Source: Adiantum capillus-veneris
Lineage: Eukaryota; Streptophyta; Polypodiopsida; Polypodiales; Pteridaceae
DNA length: 64,000 bases
Direction of reading: 5' to 3'
Assembly: GCA_014529385.2 (NCBI GenBank)
Contig: CM043944.1
Coordinates: 87,695,884-87,759,883 of the forward strand
In this document: positions 48,186 through 57,719 of the stretch, one piece after another
Layout: every line of letters starts with the position of its first letter
Numbering within the stretch: position 1 is the stretch's first letter
Notes under the pieces: model-generated
Told to the model about the DNA's origin: nothing
Seen by the model: the letters and a program-made list of their open reading frames with translations, nothing else
The model's database searches: none
Made by a program: the position numbers and the translations under genes

Positions 48186-51059
48186 ATGCCTCTTGACGAC
48201 GTGACCAATGTCCCAGCAAGCTCTTCACGCGGTAGGTCTCCAGGGATTTTGCTACGCCTACCTCAATAGTATGTTCCGACAAAGAAAACATGCTTGGGTA
48301 CATTACCTTCAGCCAACGAACGCCGCGCTCAAGGGGAGAAGAATGTGGATCTCTGGACAGACGGATGCCTGTATCCAAAGGATCCTTCTCTCAATGTTCA
48401 TCCGTCTTTTAAGAACATTCCATCACTGTTGCAATACGTTGGAAATGGAGAGCAAGGTTTGTTGGGCTACTGCAAGAGACTCAACAAACACGAGATTGCG
48501 CGGTCCGAAATCTACTTGCGTCATTGGCATTTACTCAATGGGTGTTTCCACAATCTTCAAGCTCAGATGCAAACAGCTACTAGTGCGCTTGAGGAGGCAA
48601 AGAGCACCATCACAACCAAGGAAAATGTAATTAAAAAGGTTGAGGATACTCTTTCACACATGAAGAGTACTGCCATGGGAGGTAGGGTGAGGAAACGAGA
48701 GTTGTCCGAAATTCAGACTCTTGCACCACGTGGAGGTGCAAGAAAACGAAGGGTGACAGCTATGAGGTAACATGTTCTATCCCTCATGTTGTTTACGTTT
48801 AATACGGCTCATCATTGTTGTTTTGGGCAATAGGAACTTCGTCCAAGAAACGTGCGGCGGCGAGAATGCGTCAGCTAGGGCTACTTTACTTCGTTCTTGT
48901 TTCAACAAAGAGGATTTTATTGGGATGCTTGATGCTCCAGAGGCAAAACACTTGAAAGATGCAATCACTAAGAGAGTTCTTAGAGATTTTTCTAATATTG
49001 TCACTGATCTAGATGTTCAGGATATTTGTGATGCTGTTGGGATTAGTACCAAGGGCTATCAAACAATATATCAAGTGTTAAAAGATGCATTAAGAAGTCG
49101 AGGAGTCACGGAAAACCTATTCCCACTTCCTCACAGAGTGAAGATTGCCAAGAAGGTGTCAAATGAAGATGTTGTTCACTGATTAGGGGACTACTTGTAT
49201 ATTGAAGACACGATGCCTCTTCAGCCGCTCCGTAGCAAATCACAAGGAAGGAAGGGCCGCGGGAAGGGAAGCGGTGCTGTTTCTAACAGTGTGTTGCGGA
49301 CCGAAGGGTTTGTTTACACCAAATTCAACAATATCTTTGTGCACTTGATACGATTGCAGCAGTCCATGGCTGTTTTCTACAATTTGAGTGATGCAGGTTA
49401 GTTTAGAGTTTCCTACATGCTCTATGATGTGTCATAACATGCATTCTGAGGCTTTATGTTGTTGGCAGTTCTTGAAGGCAAGCTTGTGTTCGTGCTGAAG
49501 TTGGATGAGTGTGTAATTGTTAAAGGGAGAAAGTTGGAGAGAATGAGCATCACGCTTATGAATGAAGCCCTAGCTTATGCCAAGCAATCTTGCAGTTCGA
49601 ATGAATCGACAAAGCCCTCTTTTAGTGTGCAATCAGAGAAGGATATATGGTGGCTTGGTGCAATTGAAGTTCCGAAAGAGACACATGAAGTCCTTGCATG
49701 GATTTTTAGTAGAATCCCATGGGTCACATAGGTCATTAAAGCTCAAATAAACGGTGAGAAGCTCATGGTTCCAGGACGTGGGGAGTTTGATGTTGAATGG
49801 CATTTAGGTGGTGATCTAAAGACCATAAAGTGCATGCTTGGATGCAAACAAGGTGCAAATTCTTTACTTCCCTGTCCATTCTGTCCGAAAGGGCACAAGA
49901 CAAGTCGAGCAACTCAAGTGGAAGGTCATGACGATGATAATGATGACCATATAAATAGGGAGTGGCAAAGTTGGGTTCTTTCATGTGATATGCTGCAGGT
50001 GCCCAATAGGGATAGCAAAGATCCTGGGTGGAACCCCATAATTCCCTTCTCCCTCAACAATGTTCACTTTTGCACATTGCATGCATTTATGCGAATATTT
50101 GATAGGATCTTAAAGCATCACATTGATTATGCTTTCACAATGAAGCCCCTTCAACGGTCAAAAGACTCCTTGTAGGGGGTGGAGATGCTCCTTAATGAGA
50201 TTGGATGTCACCGATCAAGGGTAAACATTGTAGCAGAGACTTGTAGGGAGAAGAAATATGAGGTGGCACAGAAGGTTTCCATGAATGGAGCCAAAGCACG
50301 TCGATTTTTCAAGAAGATGTCAAAGTCTCCAATGCAGGTATCCAAGGCAAGTGTCGATCTAGCAAGTGAGAAGCGGTGGGAGTTGTGGAAAGATTTGTGT
50401 TCATACACGACGGACAAAGATCCCAATGTGGAGGTTGCTAACCAACGCAAGCTAGTATGGTCATCCTTTCAAAAGGTTGTGCAATTGATGAATCTTTCAA
50501 GCACCACCGTTGAGCAGCGAGAGGAGTTCAAGAAGGTGCTTTATGAATTCACAAAGGCCGCTAAGGACGGATGGTCTGAAAGCAAGATTACACACTACAT
50601 GGTTTGTTTTAACGGACTTAATACATATGCAATGTTTGAAAATGTAACTTTTCTATTCGCTTATCTCCTTTTTGGTTGTTTTAGCACATTCTCTATGCGC
50701 ATGGTGCATACTTCATGGACCGCTATGGTTCGCTTGATATATGGAGTACACAAGGCATGGAGAAGTCCCACTATCGAGCAAAAGGAGTCTACTTCAAGAA
50801 TACTCGGCATTGTGGTGGTAGTTCACACTCTAACTACCTCCAAGAGATGTTTAATTGGTTTTTTAGGCACACCTTTGGGAGAACTCGTACTATTGAGAAA
50901 GCAAGAGAATCGATGTTAGCAAAGCAGTTACGCAACGCTTCCCGTACTGCAGCATCCGAGAAGTGGAAACGCTCGCGAGCGTCCCTCGGCCACGAAGCTT
51001 GGCGTGCAACTAAATATCAAAAAGGCAGCGTTTGGGTGTCCCGTCAGCCGTCCGCATGA
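48186..51059 (+). pseudogene. DDE transposase-like gene, four exons (copy 2, several stops)
   Basis: Exons 48,186-48,766, 48,834-49,396, 49,469-50,601 and 50,685-51,059 with GT-AG introns of 67, 72 and 83 bp, identical in length to copy 1. The product carries the same candidate triad and CPFC motif, and ends SRASLGHEAWRATKYQ..RQPSA. In-frame stops: TAG 48,267 (GAG in copy 1), TGA 49,180 (CGA), TAG 49,729 (GAG) and TAG 50,173 (CAG). So this copy would not give a full-length protein, whereas each stop is a readable codon in copy 1. The H3-variant gene starts 141 bp after its stop codon. The C-terminal pattern 'HIL..HG.YF...YG.L..WS.QGMEKSH...K' is what I use to place it with large DDE transposases; no family name is claimed. 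Confidence 0.82.
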
Positions 51060-51148
51060 TCTTGGTTTAGTTGTTCAATTCAATTGCTTTATTTGAGTTT
51101 CACTCAATTGGCCGCATAGTGTGAAAGGGCCCAAATATCAAAAAAACC

Positions 51149-51156
51149 TATTTAAA
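51149..51156 (+). promoter_or_regulatory. TATA-like box before H3-variant gene
   Basis: TATTTAAA lies 45-52 bp before the H3-variant ATG, in the 141-bp gap after the transposase stop, so the H3 gene may have its own promoter. The same TATTTAAA is present in copy 1 at the equivalent place. Confidence 0.4.
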
Positions 51157-51200
51157 GGTTGAAGGGGCTCATTTTGTCATCTTCCCTACTAGGTGCAACC

Positions 51201-52046
51201 ATGGCACGAACAAAACAAACGGCTAGGATTGCATATCCAGAGGGGCCGGATAGCCAACGACTCAAAGGTACAGCAACAGAAGCTGGAACTTCACAAGCTC
51301 AAGGTGAAGTCCACACAGAAGAAGCTGGAGCTTCAAATCAGCATGGCCAGTCCTCTACAACAGCAAAAGAGAGACGAAAGCATCGTCTTGTTGTCTATTC
51401 ATCGGACTCCAACGATTCTGATGGCAACAGGGAGGATGAGAGCGACCAGGGAAAAGAAACAAACAACCAAAAGCAGCCGTCAGAAGGCTCCGAAGAGACA
51501 CAAATGAATGAAGATGCCCCATGGGTTGGCGTCCAAATACAAACTTATCAGGCTCACATGTCTATTGGGGGTAAGACACTTCCTAAAGGGAGTGGACCTA
51601 CACCATCACATCCGGTCGATAGGGAAGAGCACAAATCAGATGGAGAGTGGGTGGAATCCGATTATGAGGTGTTGGAAGTGCCTGTGCAGAAAAAAAAGAG
51701 AAAGAGCATTGTCTACAAGAAGAGGAAGCAAGCTGCCCCGACTCGTGCCAAAAATGCACCTCCACGTCGACCTCAGAAGGTACAAAAGCGCAGTCGTGAT
51801 TTTGCGGAGATTCGACACTATCAAAAGAGCACCGAGCTCTTGATTCGGAGGGCCTCTTTTGCAAGGCTATCCAGGGAGGTTTTGCAATTGTACAACACTC
51901 AGTTTCGGATGGGCGCCGTGGCCATAGAGGCAGTCCAAGAGGCTGTCCAAGAGGCAGCAGAGCAATATTTAACTGGCATATTCGAGGATTCTAACCTCTG
52001 TGCCATCCATGCAAAGCGTGTAACCATTATGCCCAAGGATATGTAG
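51201..52046 (+). CDS. Histone H3 variant with ~198-residue N-terminal tail, transposon-encoded
   Basis: 281 residues, intronless. Start is the ATG of MARTKQTAR, identical to the H3 tail through residue 8 and the K4 context, but K9 and beyond diverge (IAYPEGPD). The tail is hydrophilic, with an acidic middle and a basic, NLS-like end ([32 protein letters not shown]). From about residue 199 it follows the H3 fold: [17 protein letters not shown] (alpha-N), [14 protein letters not shown] (alpha-1 and loop 1 of canonical length), [19 protein letters not shown] (alpha-2, with a 4-residue VQEA duplication), [16 protein letters not shown] (loop 2 and alpha-3 start, identical to H3). A TAG replaces the expected Q after MPKDM; past it, LARRLRHEE and a second stop (52,074-52,076) mirror the H3 C-terminus. 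The fold therefore lacks its last ~10 residues. Placement and tail make it a transposon-carried H3, not a normal host histone gene. Expression is unknown. Confidence 0.93.
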   Translation: MARTKQTARIAYPEGPDSQRLKGTATEAGTSQAQGEVHTEEAGASNQHGQSSTTAKERRKHRLVVYSSDSNDSDGNREDESDQGKETNNQKQPSEGSEETQMNEDAPWVGVQIQTYQAHMSIGGKTLPKGSGPTPSHPVDREEHKSDGEWVESDYEVLEVPVQKKKRKSIVYKKRKQAAPTRAKNAPPRRPQKVQKRSRDFAEIRHYQKSTELLIRRASFARLSREVLQLYNTQFRMGAVAIEAVQEAVQEAAEQYLTGIFEDSNLCAIHAKRVTIMPKDM

Positions 52047-52455
52047 CTTGCTCGCCGTTTGCGCCATGAGGAGTAGCTTGTAATTAGGCATCAACCTTTT
52101 TGTATTTACGGAACTCCAAGATTGGGAAGAATTTGAATACAAGCGTCTTTTGGTTCAATATCCCACTCTGTGCATTGTATTGGGAAGAATTTGAATATAA
52201 GCGTCTTTTATTGTATACCCCAGTGCGCAATGTATTGTTTTAATTCTGCACCATGCAATGTAGCTGTGGTTCAAGTTTTGTCTACCTTCTATTGTATGTA
52301 TGTAGCCATTAGTTTGTTATTGTGAAAAATTGCCTACGTTTAGCACCTTGGCTAAGTGGGGCAGGCACTTCCTGATGTATCCATGCTATGTGACTCACTA
52401 TTGCATGGCAAAAACATCTACAAAGTGTTCAAAATGGCTTGGAATGCCCCCAAGT

Positions 52456-52532
52456 TGGCTGCCACAAGGGCGCGTATTTGGGGCATCCAGAGGCCTATGG
52501 ATGGACATAATGCGGGCCGTTGTGGCAGCCTC
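52456..52532. repeat. Imperfect hairpin a
   Basis: GCTGCCACAAGGGCGCGTAT and, ~40 bp on, its near complement (ATGCGGGCCGTTGTGGCAGC). Related to the hairpin at 53,028-53,096. It lies in the convergent intergenic region. Confidence 0.6.
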
Positions 52533-52670
52533 TCCTAGTGCTTTGCTGACACTCTCCAGTGGTTTCCAGACAATTTTGACAAGCAATAAGTATGTTTTTT
52601 TTGCATCAATGCTTCAATTAGCATAGATGCTGCTGGAATTCATCCCCCCTTAGTCCATGTCAGTCCTAAA

Positions 52671-53015
52671 CTCCAGAAAGGTCTTAGATATTGTCACAAA
52701 GTTTACTCTTGTGGTTTGTTAATACAACTTTAGGTATCTGGGGCAAGATGGGCTTAAGGTTACCTGGGTATCCATGTCTTCCTAATTTGCAGCTGGGTAT
52801 TATTGTCTTCTCACTCTCTTTTGTAATTGGATATGCTCCTATTCTCCAAGAAGGATTTAGATATTGCCACAGTTTTGTGGTTTGTTAATACATCTTTAGG
52901 TATCTGGGGCAAGATGGGCTTTAGGTTACCTGGGTATCCATGTGTTTCTCTTTTGCAACTGGGTATTAATGCCTTAAAACTCTGTTTTGTACTTGGGTAT
53001 GCTCTTAGATGTGTC
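52671..53015 (+). repeat. 173-bp tandem duplication
   Basis: Two units (starting 52,671 and 52,844) share TTTAGGTATCTGGGGCAAGA, GGTTACCTGGGTATCCATG and GTGGTTTGTTAATACA. Confidence 0.88.
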
Positions 53016-53027
53016 CAAATTCATCTT

Positions 53028-53096
53028 CCACAAGGGCGTGCATTTGCACACTTCATCTGCTGATGGAAAGCCCTAATGCGCGCCCTTGTGGCAGCA
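53028..53096. repeat. Imperfect hairpin b
   Basis: CCACAAGGGCGTGCATTT pairs with AATGCGCGCCCTTGTGG about 30 bp on. It shares its stem sequence with hairpin a. Confidence 0.6.
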
Positions 53097-53328
53097 TTGT
53101 TTAGGCACTTCCAAGCCCTTTACTAGGCACATACATAACTTTGGAAGCCTAGAAATAACAAAGTATACATTTTTTAAATTTTAATGCCTGCCAAACCTTT
53201 TAGTAGTCATAGAAAAAATTATGGTGCTTCTCATACACAATGGAAGACCAACATATAAGAAATTCAAAACCTTGCAAGAAAGAGAGTCATAGACAGCAAA
53301 AAGTAGTTTCATTAAAGAAATCAATGCT

Positions 53329-54892
53329 TTACATGATATCCGGCTTTTGATTTAGGATCTTTCTAATTACAATTTTCTGGCGCTTGGCCTTTTGGGGTGG
53401 CTCCCTGTTAAGTAAAGTGGTTGTGATTTCTTGGGTGTCATTAACCCCTACAGCTTGGTTCATGCCGACATGGGCAATAAGGCGCCCGCGAAAGTTTACA
53501 CCGAAAGTGGATATTGCAAAATCTTTCTTTACAAGCACTACAAGGTTGGCCGTTTGGGCAAGTGTTATTAAACACAACGCTTTGGAGAGTGAACGTAGAG
53601 CAAAAATGTTGTAGTGACCATTGGGAGAGTAGTCGGCATGGACAAACACCACGACACCAGTGGGAAGTGTGCCGAGGTAGTGAGCAAGTGCCGCTTGAGG
53701 TCCGAACGGCGTCCTCCTCCCCCCTCACCGTTGCGCCCAGGCGTCAACCTCCAGAACATCCTGCAGAACATAGGTTTTCTAAGATATGGCACATAATTAT
53801 GATATAACATTAACAAAATCATTTGTAACAATCAAATGTAAGTGAGCATCTATACCTCTTGTCTACGATCCTCCTCATCGGCATCCGGGTGCAAGTAAAG
53901 ATCCACGCTTGACTTTCCCGTTGGATCAAGCAAAACAGGTGTTGCAGCAGGTGGTGGTGAATCCACTCTTGCGCGTTTAGCCAAACACATGGCTTGCACG
54001 GCCACAAACTCCTCCTCAGAGACCTTGGCCTGCTCGGCCGCTGCCACCTTGGCTTGTGCGATCGCTACTGTGTCGGCCAAAGTATTCCCCATGGGCAGTA
54101 GGAGATCATCGTAATGGGAGGTGGTGGTATCAAGCTCAAACTTTCCATGGGAATCGAGGATGGCGAAACACTCATCCATGCGAAGCTCAAAGGATTTCTC
54201 CAGATCGTGCATAAACACAAACTCCTCCCCACCCACCACAATGGAGGAGAAGCGGGTAATCTCTACCTCAGGGATGGCATCCAGAGTGGTGGTTCCTTTT
54301 GGCGGTCCCGAGGATGAACCGACTGATGGAGAGGCCTCCAAGAGGCCTTGAATCCCTACAGGGTAGGTCAAGGCAAGTGTCCTCTCCTCTGCGGATGAGT
54401 CAATGGCCGCGGGCTTGGGGTCCTTCACATCAGCCAATACCCCGCCGATCTGCAAGTGAGGTAGCACTACGTCAGGTCGTGCTGGGCACTCATGAAGGAG
54501 GAAGATCATTATGGCCTGAACAGAGAAAAAAGTGTTTCCGATCCTTCCCTTACGCATTGCTCGCACATCATCAGCTTTAAGCCGCACATATTGTCTGGCG
54601 GGTTGTGCTATGGTGGCAAAGCGTGCAAGCCGCTGATGAAATGGCCTGTCCCCTTGGTAGATGTGGTGGAGAAGGCCTTCAGGGACCCATTGCTCTGGTC
54701 GGTTTGGTAACTCAACAATGAATCTCCCCATGCACGTGGAAATGTATGAAGTAATGTGCTCAAGAGATTGAGAGTGGAGGGTCAAGGTGGTTTCCAAATC
54801 GGGTTGGGTTGTGAAAAATGCTTGAAGCTCAGGGTGAGATTTGCATGCCCAAGCTCAGTAAGGAATGCATCTAAAGCACTAGTAGCAGCCAT
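53329..54892 (-). pseudogene. Unrecognised two-exon gene inside composite transposon
   Basis: Start ATG at 54,892 (MAATSALDAFLTELG). A one-base frameshift near 54,800 separates this from a long open frame (..RFIVELPNRPEQWVPEG, DDVRAMRKGRIGNTFF). Exon 1 ends at 53,856 (CAAGAG/GTATAG); exon 2 starts at 53,760 after TTCTGCAG; the 95-bp intron keeps the frame. Exon 2 has a TGA at 53,725-53,727 soon after its start, then LAHYLGTLPTGVVVFVHADY and ends at NQKPDIM. Features: an alanine-rich helix (IAQAKVAAAEQAKVSEEEF) and a short basic LAKRARVDSPPP. No domain is recognised. It is convergent with the H3 gene and within the same terminal repeats. Confidence 0.6.
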
Positions 54893-55037
54893 GTCTTCTC
54901 TTTGCATGATTGGGTATGCTAGGTCTCTCTGCAATGCTGGGATGAAAATGGTGAAATGAGGAGGTGGTCCTCCTTATATAGACATATTCTATCTCGAAAA
55001 AAAAAAATATGGATTTAGAAAATAAATTTACACCACC

Positions 55038-56453
55038 TTAAAACTCAAGTACAAAATCAAGTACAACACCGTAAAACTTTTCAAAATCCTTAATAAAATA
55101 TCCAATATATAAACGATTAAAGTTACAAGCCAATTCACTTAGACAAGATGATTTCGTCTGTAGCCCAATCTTTGTAAACAAGCATAGTGGCCTCCATCCG
55201 CCTTCCAATCTATACAACCAAAAATGGGCAATCAAAATACAAAAACCCACAGAAAATAAGAAAAGGTAGCTAAGGAAGCACAAAGCAGACCTTGCGTTGT
55301 CTAGTTTGAAACTTGCATTACCGACATCCTCGAATCGCATTATGACAAAGTCTTCCCGAAGATTGGAAACAGTCCAATGCTGATTCACTGCAACTACCTC
55401 CACCTCGTTATTGGGCATGCGGACACGAATTTCAAAGGATTGAATCTCTTCGGCTATCAGCTGCAAGGGTATCCATTTGCCACGTTTGTGCATCCACCTC
55501 TCATAGCTAAACCGTGCATACAAGGTGCACCTTGCTTTCAAATACCGAAGGCAAAGCTGTGTGGGGGACACATTGCACTTATAACGGTCACCATCATGCA
55601 AACCGTCAACATAGCCCCAATTGAAACCTAGAATGGTGTCCATTGCATCTATGTCAACTTCTTTGCAAATAAACATTGTTGGTGTTTCTACAATCGGTAG
55701 AGAGAGGAATGCATGCACAAACAAATGAATGGGACAATGCCAACTGAGACCCACCAATCTGGTTGCCTTACCAAACTTTAGGGACCCTTGTAAATCTTGC
55801 AGCACCTTGCGCTTGAAAGAAAGCAAAGCCCAATGGTCTGGAGTTGGCCCTTCTGCACTCTGCAATGAGGGTGTCTCCACGGCTTCTAACCTACCATAGC
55901 TTTGGCTTGACTTCGGCACCACGTACTTGTGGGAGTACATGAATATTCGCTGCTCGGTAAGTTTTTTCGAGGAAACATTAGGAAACATAAGCTCCCCAAT
56001 GTGAGCATGCACAACCATGAACGTGCCTGAGAGGCACTCAAGCGGCTGCTCCTCAACTAAGCTGGATGGAAAAACATCTTTACAAATGTGCTTAGTTAAA
56101 CATAATGATCACATAAACGTAAACATGACATATGCATGGGATAGCTAAACCATGAAAACTTACAATGAGGTGCAAATTGAGTAGAAGATCTCTTGAGGTG
56201 GAGCTCAACTGCACTGTAGACGTGCTGCACAATGACCACCATTCCGGACTTTGTTTCTTTGAATGTCAATAGCCGGCCCTTCCAATGACGTTCCAATACG
56301 CCACCGTACGCGATGAGGTCAAGCACGTGACGGTTGCATGTAGATCCATGCACCCTTCTTGAACACTTGTGGGATCCATACCCCCTCTGAGTCTTTTGTG
56401 TTGTGCAACACAATCTCCTCTATCTCTGGTTTGGGCCGTCTATGCGTGGACAT
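55038..56453 (-). pseudogene. Unrecognised three-exon gene inside composite transposon
   Basis: Start ATG at 56,453 (MSTHRRPKPEIEEIV). Introns 56,078-56,163 (86 bp) and 55,210-55,290 (81 bp) have GT-AG ends. A frameshift near 56,345 lies between KKGAWIYMQPS and RHVLDLIAYGGVLERHWKGR. Exon 2 holds FMVVHAHIGELMFPNVSSKK, RLVGLSWHCPIHLFVHAFLS and FEIRVRMPNNEVEVVAVNQH. The part around VFPSSLVEEQPLECLSGTF, MVVHAHIG has the rough pattern of a BAH domain (chromatin binding), but this is weak. The last exon reads either to 55,038 or, in another frame, RRMEATMLVYKDWATDEIIL then SK and a stop at about 55,137. Divergent orientation from the right terminal repeat suggests its promoter lies at 56,454-57,108. 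Confidence 0.55.
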
Positions 56454-57107
56454 GCTTGGGAAGTTGGGCTTAGTAAGGTATTTGAAAGAGTTGAGTACTG
56501 TGGAGAGAGAATGAGGAGCTAAGGGGAGGGTGAGGTGAGCTGCCTATGGTGGCTTTGACAGTGGAGATAGAGAAAGAGAGGAGTGAGAGGTAGAGAGGAT
56601 AGTGGAGCTGTGGGACTGTAGAGGGTTGATGGAGGTGTGAGAGAAGGGGGAGCTATGGAGAGAGAGGAAGAGAGTGGTGGAAAGCTTTTGGCTATGACTG
56701 CCTTGACTGTAGAGAGAGAATGGGAGGAGGGAGAAGAGGGAGAGTGTGAGAGAGAAAAGTAATGAGAGAGAGAGAGAAAAGTGGATTTTGGGGGGGAAAA
56801 TTGAATTTTTAAAGTTAGTTTATGTTTTGGGGCAGTTTTAGAGGCAAATGGGTCAACTTTGGAACTTTTGAAAAATTTTCAATTTTTTGGGTTTATAAGC
56901 ATGCGCGTTTTTTTTTTGGGGGTCCCTCCCTCTTTTATGACACCTCTCTCCTCCTATTTACCCCCCCCCAGCCTACCTCCCACCTCTCTCTAAGAACCAA
57001 GCATTGAAGAGGGAGACAATTAGGCTGCACCCCTACCATTCCTCCCCCTCTATGTGATATCCCAAGAGCCTTCTCATTGGTTCTCCCTTAAGCCTTCACT
57101 AATCAAA
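56454..57107. other. Purine-rich upstream region of minus-strand gene
   Basis: GA-rich and G-rich tracts (GAGAGAGAG..AGTGGATTTTGGGGGGGAAA) and no open frame of note, between the minus-strand gene start and the right terminal repeat. Confidence 0.5.
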
Positions 57108-57139
57108 AAGGCCCAAGGAGAGTCCATATTTTTCCTAAT
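57108..57139 (-). repeat. Right terminal inverted repeat of composite transposon
   Basis: Reverse complement starts ATTAGGAAAAATATGGACTC then TCCTTGGGCCTT, agreeing with the left end at all but two positions over the first 30. Confidence 0.85.
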
Positions 57140-57412
57140 GAAGAAAAAGTATGCAAATGCTTTAATGAATTCATTAAAGGAGTTTCAAGATGTATTGCCT
57201 AGTGATTTATCAAATGGCTTGCCACCATCTCGGGAAGTAGACCATGGCATCGATGTTATGCGAGGGTTAAAACCTATAAGCAAACCTGATTATAGACTAT
57301 GCCACTCCAAAGCACAGGATGTGGAAAAAAAATTCACGAAATATTTGAACAAAGGATTTATTAGGCCGAGTTCTAGTATGTGGCATTACTTTAACTTTAT
57401 TTTTTGGTTTAA
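57140..57412 (+). pseudogene. Ty3/gypsy pol relic, right part of the split element
   Basis: NSLKEFQDVLPSDLSNGLPP, SREVDHGIDVMRGLKPISKP, DYRLCHSKAQDVEKK and LNKGFIRPSSSMW form the protease-RT linker and RT start typical of plant gypsy elements. It continues the element left at 46,575-47,489. The reading fails after RPSSSMW. Confidence 0.8.
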
Positions 57413-57498
57413 CCTATGGTAGCCTTAGTATATAAGGTACCTAGGTCATTTTGTAAGAGAACTTTATCATAATCAAGATTTTGAGTTGTCGTCGACTG

Positions 57499-57516
57499 TG
57501 TGTGTGTGTGTGTGTT

Positions 57517-57580
<64 letters not shown>

Positions 57581-57590
57581 AGAGAGAGAG
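57499..57590. repeat. (GT)n(GA)n microsatellite
   Basis: GT units (57,499-57,529, one TT interruption) pass into GA units to about 57,577. Confidence 0.93.
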
Positions 57591-57719
57591 CTTCATTCTC
57601 AATCTACTCCCTGCTTGGTGATCGCATTGGAGATCCGATTGCACCATTGTGATAGGCTCGGAGAGAGCTACACAACAACGCCAAGCATTCCACATGAAAC
57701 GGAGCACGTGCGATAACGC

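Larger units (their letters stand above)
47490..57139 (+). mobile_element. Composite transposon with transposase, histone H3 variant and two further genes (copy 2)
   Basis: 9,650 bp bounded by ~30-bp inverted repeats that agree at nearly all positions. It interrupts a gypsy pol gene: the protease and linker lie on the left, the 'EFQDVLPSDLSNGLPPSREV' linker-RT segment on the right. Plus-strand genes: transposase-like (48,186-51,059) and H3 variant (51,201-52,046). Minus-strand genes: 53,329-54,892 and 55,038-56,453, convergent with the plus pair. No exact target duplication is visible (left flank ..AACCTTAT, right flank GAAGAAAA). A second, truncated copy at 3,144-6,931 shows that the unit moved or was duplicated as a block. 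The two minus-strand genes are assigned to the unit only by lying inside the terminal repeats. Confidence 0.82.

Noticed and set aside
47977-48204. Earlier start of the transposase (SPNLSSSPTPIPLAPAP frame)
   Set aside because: The frame begins at TTG, not ATG, and the variable number of 22-bp repeats breaks it in copy 2.
50644-50684. 41-bp intron in exon 3 of the transposase
   Set aside because: A donor 42 bp further upstream (50,602) gives an 83-bp intron of normal plant size and joins THYM to HILYAHG, a better match to the family pattern.
51830-52046. H3 variant as a centromeric CENH3
   Set aside because: Loop 1 has canonical H3 length and [16 protein letters not shown] is canonical; CENH3 proteins have a longer loop 1 and usually other residues there. 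The tail start is canonical H3 as well.
47480-57150. Target-site duplication of the composite unit
   Set aside because: Flanks AACCTTAT and GAAGAAAA do not match at 2-9 bp beyond chance; ATT/AAT at the ends is part of the inverted repeat.
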